A stretch of 64,000 nucleotides of DNA from Hyphomicrobium_A sp963722495. GTDB taxonomy: Bacteria > Pseudomonadota > Alphaproteobacteria > Rhizobiales > Hyphomicrobiaceae. The notes under the pieces are model-generated. The model saw nothing but the letters and a program-made list of their open reading frames with translations. It was not told where the DNA came from and made no database searches. Where the stretch lies: positions 62,001 to 126,000 of the forward strand of contig CAVRND010000005.1 of assembly GCA_963722495.1 (NCBI GenBank), written 5' to 3'. Positions 9,563 to 17,394 of this stretch are shown piece by piece. Made by a program: the position numbers and the translations under genes. Position 1 is the stretch's first letter, and each line of letters starts with the position of its first letter.

Positions 9563-9928
9563 TCAGGCGCCGAGCTCGACCAGCGTCTCGAAGCCACCGT
9601 AGATCATGCGCTTGCCGTCGAAGGGCATCTCCTTGCCCGCCATCATGTCCTTCAGCCGCGGGTCCTCCATAATCTTTTTGTTGATTTTGTCGCGGGCCGC
9701 GCGGTTCTTGTAGACGATGTAGGAGAAGACGACGACCTCGTCCGGCTTCAGCTTCACGGCCTGCGGAAATGAGGTCAGCTTGCCGACTTTGACGTCGTCA
9801 GCGACGCATTCCCTGAATTCCAAGGCGCCGAACTCGAGCCAGATCTTTCCGGCCTTCTGAGCCAGTTTCTTGTAGGCGGCGAGGTTCTTTTTCGGTACCG
9901 CCAGAAGAAATCCGTCGACGTATGCCAT
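9563..9928 (-). CDS. DUF1428 family protein
   Basis: Small cytosolic protein of 121 residues, opening MAYVDGFLLAVPKKNLAAY and carrying the family stretch EVVVFSYIVYKNRAARDKIN; matches DUF1428 (dimeric alpha-beta barrel relatives) across its length. A good ribosome site (GGAGGAGCGC) precedes the ATG at 9928. Single gene; function unknown. Confidence 0.85.
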   Translation of the reverse strand: MAYVDGFLLAVPKKNLAAYKKLAQKAGKIWLEFGALEFRECVADDVKVGKLTSFPQAVKLKPDEVVVFSYIVYKNRAARDKINKKIMEDPRLKDMMAGKEMPFDGKRMIYGGFETLVELGA

Positions 9929-10020
9929 TGCGCTCCTCCGTTGCTTGGGCCCTTGAAGTGGGCATTGGACCGGAGACTAGGGCATCAAGTGAAGTTTGCG
10001 AACCCGAATGGCAAAGATTG

Positions 10021-10332
10021 TCAGCGGGCGAACGGGGTGCGCGCATCGACGGTGCGGCTCGTCAGCTTGCCGTGCTCGTCGCGCACGACGATGCGGTAGA
10101 CGAAGCCGCCGTTGATCTCGCACAGCGTTGTCTTGACGATGATGCCGGCAACCTCGGTGGCCGCGATACGCGACAGCGCCTCGACCGTCGTCAGTCCTTC
10201 CTTGTGTACGATGGGCGCGGCGATCGACCAGTCCGCAATGCAGCCATCCGTCGCGCTAACCTGAGGCAGCGCGACGGCGGTGGCGATGAGCGAGAGGATG
10301 ATTCGGCGCATGGGCGGGGGAAGCAGTGTCAT
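10021..10332 (-). CDS. Secreted PepSY-like small protein
   Basis: 103-residue exported protein. A cleavable signal (MRRIILSLIATAVALPQVSA) is followed by about 75 residues with paired cysteines (DGCIADW and TTLCEINGG) and a C-terminal FVYRIVVRDEHGKL strand like PepSY propeptide-type domains. The ATG at 10332 has an AGAGAGCGGGA ribosome site; the ATG at 10311 would shorten the leader. Role unknown; PepSY assignment is tentative. Confidence 0.65.
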   Translation of the reverse strand: MTLLPPPMRRIILSLIATAVALPQVSATDGCIADWSIAAPIVHKEGLTTVEALSRIAATEVAGIIVKTTLCEINGGFVYRIVVRDEHGKLTSRTVDARTPFAR

Positions 10333-10382
10333 TCCCGCTCTCTTAAGTCGCCGCGCCTGAACTCGTCATGAATGCGCACACG

Positions 10383-10661
10383 TCACAACTTCACTTGCAC
10401 GTTGCGCTGCTCGAGCGGCTTCGTGGCGCGGATGCGGCCGTAGATCGTCATCACTGTGCCGAGCAGACCGCCGACGGCTTGTACCGTCTGCACGATCCCC
10501 TCGCCGGCTTCGCGCACGAGATCCCCGGTGACGTCGATGCCGATCGCCGGTCCGAGCGCCGGCAGCACCGTCGACAGGCCGGTGATGATGGCGCCCCAGA
10601 TGGTGATCGATTGTCCCCACCACTTTGCGGCCGGCTGCGTTTCCGATGCGGTTTCAGTCAT
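10383..10661 (-). CDS. Holin-like membrane protein, internal start within the fusion frame
   Basis: The ATG at 10661 is preceded by an AGAAAGGA ribosome site, so the last 92 codons of the fusion frame can be translated alone as MTETASETQPAAKWWGQS followed by hydrophobic segments (ITIWGAIITGLSTVLPALG and VGGLLGTVMTIYGRI). That is the size and shape of holins found next to GH108 muramidases. Its frame coincides with the muramidase frame without a stop between, which may be native overlap or a lost stop codon. Confidence 0.6.
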   Translation of the reverse strand: MTETASETQPAAKWWGQSITIWGAIITGLSTVLPALGPAIGIDVTGDLVREAGEGIVQTVQAVGGLLGTVMTIYGRIRATKPLEQRNVQVKL

Positions 10662-12134
10662 GGGCGTTGGTCCTTTCTGTTCGTCGGCGGAAGTTCGAGT
10701 TGTGTCGGCAGCTAGCGCCGTTGCACGCGCAAGCGTCTTGTCGACGCGCGCCAGCCACCCGCGCCCGAAACGCCAGAAGTGATGCAGCGCGCGGTAGCGG
10801 GCGCGGCGCACCTCGGCGTAGCGGAGCAGCAGCTGGTCGACGGAAAGTGCGGCGATGGCCGCGCGCGTGTTGGGGCCGATCTCGCCGTCAGCCTCGGTGC
10901 CGGCCGCGCGCTGCAACAACCGCATGGCCCCGGTGACGCCGTGGTTCACCGCCGCATCGAAGTGGAAGAAGGCGAGCGCGGGGCTGAGCTCGGCGCAGTG
11001 CGCCAGCGTCCAGTAGCGCGCCAGGTAGATGTCGTGCACGACGGAATCGGGAATGCGCCGCAGCTCCGCCTTGAGCGCTGCGAATGAAGCGTCATCGAGA
11101 ACGATGCGCTTCCAGTCGGCGTAGACCCGCAACGTGATGCCACGATTGGTCGGCCCGCCGGGGTCGTGCGGATCGTCGGTGAATCCGCCCTCCATTTCGA
11201 GGACGTGCACGAGCGCTTGCGCAAACAGCGCATCGTTCTGCGGCGTCACCGCCTGATCCGGCTGCGATGCGGCCTGCTCCTGCGGCCAGCGAAGCCCGAG
11301 CAGTCGCGTCTTGGGAAACGCGGCGACACTCACCGCGTCGCCCTGGTTGCCGCCGAGCAGCACGACGTGGCTCGCCGTCTCACCGAGCAGAAAACCGACG
11401 TGCCCCGCCGAAGGATCGCTGCCGCGGCTGAGCACTGCGACGGCGCCGAAGCGGCCCTCGTCCAGCGCTGCGCCCCAGCGCAAATACGAGCGCGCCATCA
11501 GCGAGCGCGTCGAAGCGAGCCCCGCGCGCTCGATGCAGGCGCCGGCGAACGCCGCGCACCAGGCGGCGTCGAACTGCGGGCCGCGCAGGCTGTCGGGCTC
11601 CTCGGCCGAGAACATCTGCGCAATGGCGCCAGAGGGCCAGATGAGCTGGCCCTTCGACGGCTCGAAGTGCGGACGGTCGTGCGGGGCGTGCACGCTCAGC
11701 AAACCCGATACGCCTTCGATCATCACGCGGCGAACGTCGCCGATCGTCTCGCCGACCAGCGCGATGCGTCTTGCGCTCGAACCGTCATGATCGAGCGAGT
11801 GGCCGAGCGCCTTGGCGCTCACCCATTCGGCGCCGGCGCGCGTCTTGCCGGCCCCGCGTCCGCCGAGGATCAGCCACACCCGCCAAGGCTCGCCCGCATC
11901 GGTCGTCGCCGGCGGCAGCTGGTCGGGCCGCGCCCACAGCGGCCAATGGGCTAAGATGAGCTCGAAGTGCTCCGGGCCGAGATCGGCGGCGAGCTCACTG
12001 AGATCCTCCGTCAGCCTCCCGGCGGCGCTGGATGCGCTCAAAGCGCTCGATAATCTCGCGCTGAAGTCGCTCCACTTCATTCCTGTCCGAAGCATCGGGT
12101 TGGGCGGCATCGGGCTTGCGCACTTTGTCTTCAT
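10383..12134 (-). CDS. Fusion ORF: truncated GTA-type terminase + TIGR02594 hydrolase + GH108 muramidase + holin
   Basis: One uninterrupted 583-codon frame carries four phage-like modules. Residues about 40-191 are the N-terminal ATPase of a gene-transfer-agent large terminase: Walker A GGRGAGKT at 91-98, then VGETIGDVRRVMIEGVSGLL and SAEEPDSLRGPQFDAAWC. At Trp192-Cys193 the sequence switches to a TIGR02594/NlpC-type peptidoglycan hydrolase (AWCAAFAGAC, SRGSD, GHVGF with His245, GGNQGDAVSV). From about residue 303 follows a GH108 lysozyme (catalytic Glu315 in EMEGG) with PG_binding_3 (ADGEIGPNTR). From Met492 it is a holin-like protein. The terminase nuclease half and the hydrolase N-terminus are missing, so this is a deletion junction, not a working packaging motor. 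The start is uncertain (ATGs at 12134, 12107, 12092, 12077). Confidence 0.8.
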   Translation of the reverse strand: MKTKCASPMPPNPMLRTGMKWSDFSARLSSALSASSAAGRLTEDLSELAADLGPEHFELILAHWPLWARPDQLPPATTDAGEPWRVWLILGGRGAGKTRAGAEWVSAKALGHSLDHDGSSARRIALVGETIGDVRRVMIEGVSGLLSVHAPHDRPHFEPSKGQLIWPSGAIAQMFSAEEPDSLRGPQFDAAWCAAFAGACIERAGLASTRSLMARSYLRWGAALDEGRFGAVAVLSRGSDPSAGHVGFLLGETASHVVLLGGNQGDAVSVAAFPKTRLLGLRWPQEQAASQPDQAVTPQNDALFAQALVHVLEMEGGFTDDPHDPGGPTNRGITLRVYADWKRIVLDDASFAALKAELRRIPDSVVHDIYLARYWTLAHCAELSPALAFFHFDAAVNHGVTGAMRLLQRAAGTEADGEIGPNTRAAIAALSVDQLLLRYAEVRRARYRALHHFWRFGRGWLARVDKTLARATALAADTTRTSADEQKGPTPMTETASETQPAAKWWGQSITIWGAIITGLSTVLPALGPAIGIDVTGDLVREAGEGIVQTVQAVGGLLGTVMTIYGRIRATKPLEQRNVQVKL

Positions 12135-12492
12135 CGGGGCCCGGCACCACCTTCTCCAATTCGCCGATCATCGATCCCACCGTCTTGGTGTCGTGCTCCA
12201 GTTCGGCCGTACTGAGCGTGCCGCTTTGCATGCCCTTCTCCATCTGATCGAGCTTCCTATTGATGAGTTTGCTGAGGCGCCGGGCAATGCCGGCGTTCGG
12301 TGTCCGTCGCCGCGGCGCCCTGGCGCCGGCGGTCGCAGTTGTCGCGCGCCGCGGTCGCCAGCCTTCGCGACGTGCGATCTTGCAGATCTGCTGTCCAGAG
12401 GTGCCGAACTTCTCGCCGATCTGATTGACGGTGAGATCGCTTTCCTCGTAGTCGACCTGGATGAGAGAAAGCGTCGCTACGTCGAACGCCAT
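11995..12492 (-). CDS. Terminase small subunit-like HTH protein
   Basis: 165 residues: an N-terminal helix-turn-helix (SDLTVNQIGEKFGTSGQQIC, then KIARREGW), a basic spacer, and a helical acidic C-terminal half (KLDQMEKGMQSG, NEVERLQREIIERFERIQRR). This architecture and its position directly upstream of a terminase large-subunit remnant point to a small terminase or GTA gp1-type DNA-recognition protein. The 3' end overlaps the 5' part of the fusion frame. Likely part of a degenerate gene transfer agent or prophage. Confidence 0.65.
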   Translation of the reverse strand: MAFDVATLSLIQVDYEESDLTVNQIGEKFGTSGQQICKIARREGWRPRRATTATAGARAPRRRTPNAGIARRLSKLINRKLDQMEKGMQSGTLSTAELEHDTKTVGSMIGELEKVVPGPDEDKVRKPDAAQPDASDRNEVERLQREIIERFERIQRRREADGGSQ

Positions 12493-12820
12493 GCGCCGCC
12501 GCCGTTTGTTCTGAGATGTGATGGGTGCCGCGTCCGTCAGCCGGCCAGGCCACTCGGGCCACCCCGAGGGCGGCAGGCCATCGGCGCAACTTTCGGGTTA
12601 TATCCGTAACCTACCTCAGCAGCGTCACGCTGGGGATAACTTTGGCGCGACGCCAGAAGCCTCTCACGTGCCGGGGGAGCAAGCCGGGGCTCAAGATAAG
12701 CCCGTGGATAACAGCAATGCGCGCCTCTCCGGGCCCGGCTCCGAGCCAAAACGGTGTCGTCCTCGGCCTTGAGCCGGTCGCGGGGAGGCTTTCTCAGCAA
12801 CGCGACGGAACCCGAGACGA
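12493..12820. other. Non-coding gap beside the phage remnant
   Basis: No convincing gene, RNA or repeat was seen in these 330 bases. The open frames here have neither family resemblance nor ribosome sites. Confidence 0.4.
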
Positions 12821-13105
12821 TTGCCGCCGATTGAGTCCGCAACAGCTCATTCATCGGAGTTGCTGCAAATGGACCGCTGCGTACGGGAAGGTGAACTCGA
12901 CACCTTCTTCCAACAAATCGAGAATTTTGGTGCCCAGGCCTACGACTTCAATTGGGCCTTTAGCCCGGAATCCGTAGGCAACGAAGAGATCGTTGAGCTG
13001 ACGTATCTTCCGACGCGTCAGACACGCTGGTACGCCGCCTCCGAACGGCATTGGGCGGGCAGGGCTGTCCAAGATTTCAAAGAGGGCAAGTTCGCAGTGA
13101 ACTAA
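12821..13105 (+). CDS. Hypothetical protein, strand uncertain
   Basis: 94-codon frame, or 78 from the ATG at 12870. The product is acidic-aromatic (GELDTFFQQIENFGAQAYDF, WYAASERHWAGRAVQDF) with no family I recognise. An antisense frame (12851-13258) is also open and equally protein-like, so only one is probably real. GC content is lower than in neighbouring housekeeping genes, consistent with the adjoining phage remnant. Confidence 0.3.
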   Translation: MPPIESATAHSSELLQMDRCVREGELDTFFQQIENFGAQAYDFNWAFSPESVGNEEIVELTYLPTRQTRWYAASERHWAGRAVQDFKEGKFAVN

Positions 13106-13167
13106 GCCCACCGAGGTGCCATCAGCGCGCTGTGATGGGCGCCGACCGCACGCTCGGGAAAAGTCAT

Positions 13168-14127
13168 CTAAGTAAGGAAGGCGAATAGCATGTACGCGTG
13201 AGCCAATGTGCGCTCGGCGCGGCTTACATCGCGCGCCCGGCGAATGCCGTTGAGCCAATAGCTGAGACCGCCGTCATAGAAAGATCCCGGATGCGGCAAA
13301 CCGGTTTCCTTGCTGATAGAGCAGAGCAGCGCGTACTCCCGTCTATCGCAACGATGCATCCGCATCGGCCAGAATTTGCTTGAGCCGGAATAGTGCCGCA
13401 CCGGGGCAACCGCCCAGGCCTTGGTGTGCATGGCGACTTTCTGGAGATTCAAGCCGGGCATGAGTTGTCGCCATTCGCCGGCCAGTGCCATGTTGAACGC
13501 GCATTGGTCGTTCGGCTCGCAGTTCCGGTGATAGGGGCAGCCGGATTGGTGTTCTCGCAAGCAGTCCAGATAGCGCTCGTAGACACCCTCGGCCCGCCAC
13601 CGCTTTGCGTTGACCATCACCATCCCCGAATTGAATACGGCGCCCGCTTCAATCGTTTGGCTGTTGGATCGGTTGAGCGAAGCGGGCCAGTCGATTGTCC
13701 CGGCAACCGTAAGATCAATGCACGCGGCCGCCACCTCTTCGAATCCGGCCAGCTCCGCGAGATTGAGGTCGGCGAACGCAAGGATGTCGCTGTCCACATA
13801 CAGGATGTAGTCATAGCTGCTGGCGAGCGACTCGATCGCAGCGGCCTTCAAAAACATGGTGTCGGTTATGTAAGCCCAAGTAGTCGCGGCGTCGCGCGAC
13901 CCGACTTCCGGCAGCTCAAAGTCAGCGCGCGCAGCGATCAGGCGGTGTCCGCACGAAGCCACAAACGCGATAAGCGCCTCTGGTATCTCAGCGTCGTAGT
14001 TGCTTTGTAGAAAGTGCAGATCCAGCGGCGCTGCATGGCTCCGCGCAATCGAAGCCAACGAATAGAGACTCAACTGGTGGCACTTCTGATCGCCGATATA
14101 GACTACGGCCAAACGCGGGGCGGACAT
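13168..14127 (-). CDS. Glycosyltransferase family 8 protein
   Basis: Retaining nucleotide-sugar transferase of about 320 residues. It opens SAPRLAVVYIGDQKCHQLSL, has the metal-binding DXD in YILYVDSDILAF, then AGAVFNSGMVMVNAKRW and the His-rich acceptor/diphosphate region (VAMHTKAWAV, RHYSGSSKFW) typical of GT8. The frame extends to 14283, but the ATG at 14127 matches the family start. It lies 160 bases downstream of the autotransporter on the same strand and could glycosylate it or a surface polysaccharide; that link is inference. Codon GC is lower than average, suggesting acquisition. Confidence 0.8.
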   Translation of the reverse strand: MSAPRLAVVYIGDQKCHQLSLYSLASIARSHAAPLDLHFLQSNYDAEIPEALIAFVASCGHRLIAARADFELPEVGSRDAATTWAYITDTMFLKAAAIESLASSYDYILYVDSDILAFADLNLAELAGFEEVAAACIDLTVAGTIDWPASLNRSNSQTIEAGAVFNSGMVMVNAKRWRAEGVYERYLDCLREHQSGCPYHRNCEPNDQCAFNMALAGEWRQLMPGLNLQKVAMHTKAWAVAPVRHYSGSSKFWPMRMHRCDRREYALLCSISKETGLPHPGSFYDGGLSYWLNGIRRARDVSRAERTLAHAYMLFAFLT

Positions 14128-14289
14128 CGTTACCTGAACTAGCCTTCGGTTTCCCCCCGAAGTTAAGTTGACGCTCAATTGGCTTATCCCTACGGAGCAG
14201 CGAACGCTCATTGTCTTTGGAATTAGTGTTATTAGCCGCCCGGCAGAAAGGATGCGCTGCGGCAGTCTGTCCTTTCGGGTCACGGAGTC

Positions 14290-17028
14290 CTAGAACTGCC
14301 AGTTCACGCGGCCGCTGACGGCGTTGTCCTGCACGCTGTTGGCAAACTGGCCGGTATAGAAGAGACCGGCCGTCGCGCCCGGGCCGAGGATCACGTCGAG
14401 GCCGGCATCGATCAGTGCGCTGTCCTGCGCCAGCGGCACGCCCGAGACGACGAAGCTCTGGCCGAAGGTCGCGAACGCCAGACCCGCACTCGGGTTGACG
14501 TCGCCGAACGCATGCAGCCAGGCGGCAGAAGCGCGCGGCACCAGCTCGACACCATCGACGAACATCGAGCCAGCCGTCGCGCACGCCCAGCGTCATGTAG
14601 CCGACACTGTCGTAGGTGCCGCCGGAGGTCAGCGCCGCGACGCCGCCCGTCTCCGTGAAGCCGCCCGTCTCCACACCCACCCAGGCAAGACCCGCGAAGG
14701 GCTCATAGGCGATGTGATTGTGCGCGAGAGGCAATGCCACCTCGCCGAACACCTGCCCGGTGTTGCCGTTGTAGGAGGCCTCCACCTGCTGGGCGAAGCC
14801 GGGGAAGATCACCGACCGGCTCGAGTCGATATTGCTCCAGGACCACACGCCGCCGCCACGCAGGACGAACGCTCCCACCCCGCCGCTCGTGTAGGCGGCG
14901 AGCTGGTAGCTATCGACGTCGGCGGATGAGAACCGGCCGCCGCCGACACTCACGTCCGAGCGCGCGTAACCGAGCGCCCCGCCGATGCGCCAGCTGTCGT
15001 TGAACATCGCATCCATGCCCGACATGAAGCCGCCCAACGTGCGGTTGGCGCCGGCCGCATTGCCGTTGCCGTCGAAGTCCGCCCACGCGCCGTAGCCTTG
15101 GGCCCAGAAGGTGATCGGCGAGACGATGTCGAGTTGCCGTTCGTCGGCGGCACCCGAGCCCATGCCGAGCCCCATCATCGGTGCGCCGTTGAGACCGGCG
15201 GCCGTGGTCGGGCCGCCGGCGCCGAGCCCGGCGACCTGCGTGCCGCCGTTGGCGCGCGCATAATACGCCTGCACCAGACGGCTCAGTAGGATGTCGCGCA
15301 CGTAGTGGCTATCGTTGGCGAGCGTGCTCGATACCGTCGAATGCACCTCGCCCGATAAGGCGTTGAACGCTTGTTGCGCTCCTTCCGTCGTGAGCACCAG
15401 GATCGCGTCGTAGAGCGGATTGCCTTCGCCGAGCTTGCTCAGTGCGTTGGCAACGTTGCACTGGTTGGCGGTCACGGCGGCGCTGCAGAAGTCGACCGTA
15501 TCGCTGCCTTGCGAAAGGGTCAGCACCACGTCGTTATTGCCGATGCCACCGTCGTAAATTACCTTCGGCGTGAGAAACGCCAGGCTGCTGGTGATCTCAC
15601 TGAAGGTGCCCGTGACAGGCGCGTCGCCCTGGTTGTCGATGATCAGATACTCGGTCGAGGCCGCGTAGGTGCCCGGCGCAGCGAGTACCTGCAAGATCGC
15701 GCCGGTGAGATTCACCAGGCCACCGACGACGACGACCTTGTCGCCGGCGCCCGTATCGTCGACCTCGATCTGCAGAGTAGAGCCTGGGGCGAGCGCGTAG
15801 ACGCCATTGACCGTCTGCGTGCCGATGGAGTTGCCGGGCGCATGAATGCCGCCGCTGTCGACCTCGAGGCCCCCGGTGGCGCCTATGCCCTTCAGCGTTG
15901 CTCCATTCGCCACGGTGAAATCGGACGACGCCATCGTCGCGTTGAGGGCCATCGTTCCTGTCTCGACGTCGGTGGGGCCGGCGTAGGTGCTCGTACCGGT
16001 CAAGGTCCAAGTGGCTGCATCGATTTTCTTGAAGGCCGAGAAGGCCGTGAACTGATCGCCGCGAAGAGTGCTCGCGTCGAACGTGCCGTCCGTCGAGCCG
16101 CCGAGTTGCAGCGTGGCTCCGACACCGGTCACTCGTCCGGTGATCGTCGCGCCGGAATGCAGCGTCAGCGTACCCGGCGACATATAGACGGCGTCGGCGG
16201 CGATAGCGCCGCCACCCCCACTCCAATCCGCCGCGAGATCGAGCCCGTCGAGGTGACGATGATGTCGTTGGCGCCGTTGCTTCGCAGGCCGAAACCACCG
16301 CCGCCATTTGCTACTCTCGCCGGTGCCGGTCCCCTTGATGCCGCCGCTGCCGCCGGCGATCGCGCCATCAACCGTAACCTCGATCGCCGGAGCTGGCGAT
16401 GTTGAGCTGAAGCCCGGTGCCGCCCGATCCGCCGCCACCCGCGGATGTCCGATCCGCCGGCACCGGGCCCATTGCCACCCGTAATGGTGTTGCTGATGGT
16501 GAAATGTTCGGTCCCGGTGTAGACGGCGCCGAAACCCGCCAGCGCCGCCGCCACCGCCGCCACCGTGCCATCGACGCCCCGCCCGCCCCGCCGTTGCCGC
16601 CTGTCATCGCAGTCGTCGGCAGACTTGCGCCGACATAGCCGTGCGCACCGCCGCCACCGCCGCCACCGCCACCGCCGGAAGCGGTGCCGTTCGCGCCGCT
16701 TGCCCCGGCCGATGCGCCGCCGGTCCCGCCGGCTGCGGCCCCGCTGTTGCCGGTGCCACCGGCGCCACCCGTTTGCCCGGCGCCGCCGCCGCCGCCGCCC
16801 GAATTCGCGCCGCCCGCTGCGCCCGTGTTGCCCGGGCTGGACTAACATCGGAGCCGCCATTCCCGCCGGCCGAACCGCCGCCTCGGCCGCCGTTGGCGAA
16901 AGCGGGCACGCAGGCCAAAAGCGCTACCGCAGCGCTCAACAAGAGCGCCGCCGTCAGGGTGCGCGGTACGCGCTAGCGGCGCGAAGCGACGTCGGAGCGT
17001 TGCTTCGGGTGCAGAAGCGAGCAGACAT
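14290..17028 (-). CDS. Autotransporter with glycine-rich passenger and C-terminal beta-barrel (frame broken)
   Basis: Type V secreted surface protein of about 910 residues. The ATG at 17028 follows a strong GGAGGAGAA ribosome site; a signal peptide (ALLLSAAVALLACVPAFA) follows. The first roughly 250 residues are Gly/Ala/Asn-rich with GGxGG motifs. Then comes a PATR-type stretch (LTGTSTYAGPTDVETGTMAL, GGLEVDSGGIHAPGNSIGTQ) and an autotransporter barrel (FWAQGYGAWADFDGNGNAAG ... VNWQF, terminal Phe). Frame changes near 16965, several in the GC-rich 16300-16900 stretch, and near 14570 interrupt it. It is divergent from the penicillin-binding protein gene, sharing a control region with a CtrA box. 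Confidence 0.85.
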
Positions 17029-17180
17029 GCGTTCTCCTCCTGCGGCGCGGGCCGCAGCCAAAGTTGTTTGGATCGACATGGGACTAGAAGTGGCTTAAGC
17101 GGATGCCCGCCGATTGCACGAAAACAGGTAGTTTACCGCGCCGCTCTCGATCGAAAAAAGGCATCGTCGAGACGTTTCGT

Positions 17181-17196
17181 TTAACCGTTCATTAAC
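17181..17196 (+). promoter_or_regulatory. CtrA box (TTAA-N7-TTAAC)
   Basis: TTAA at 17181, seven bases, TTAAC at 17192-17196: an exact match to the alphaproteobacterial CtrA consensus. It lies 150 bases upstream of the autotransporter start and 200 upstream of the penicillin-binding protein start, so it could control either or both. Confidence 0.7.
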
Positions 17197-17218
17197 GGCG
17201 TCCAGCAGTGGGTGATTC

Positions 17219-17227
17219 TTATCCACA
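17219..17227 (+). promoter_or_regulatory. DnaA box (TTATCCACA)
   Basis: Perfect match to the strongest DnaA-box sequence, 22 bases from the CtrA box in the same divergent intergenic region. GANTC methylation sites (GATTC) occur at 17214 and near 17357. A lone box may be chance. Confidence 0.5.
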
Positions 17228-17394
17228 GGTCTAGATACGCGAGTGCAGCTCCCGCATGGGTTGTGTCAATTCTGCACTAAAGGCTCGCCGCGCTGTCCCC
17301 AGCCCAAGGTTCTTGCGCCTTAACATCACCACCCGGACGCAGGTATAAACGTTCAGGATTCTAACCAAATTGCTCCGGGCCTCGGTCCGGCTCG

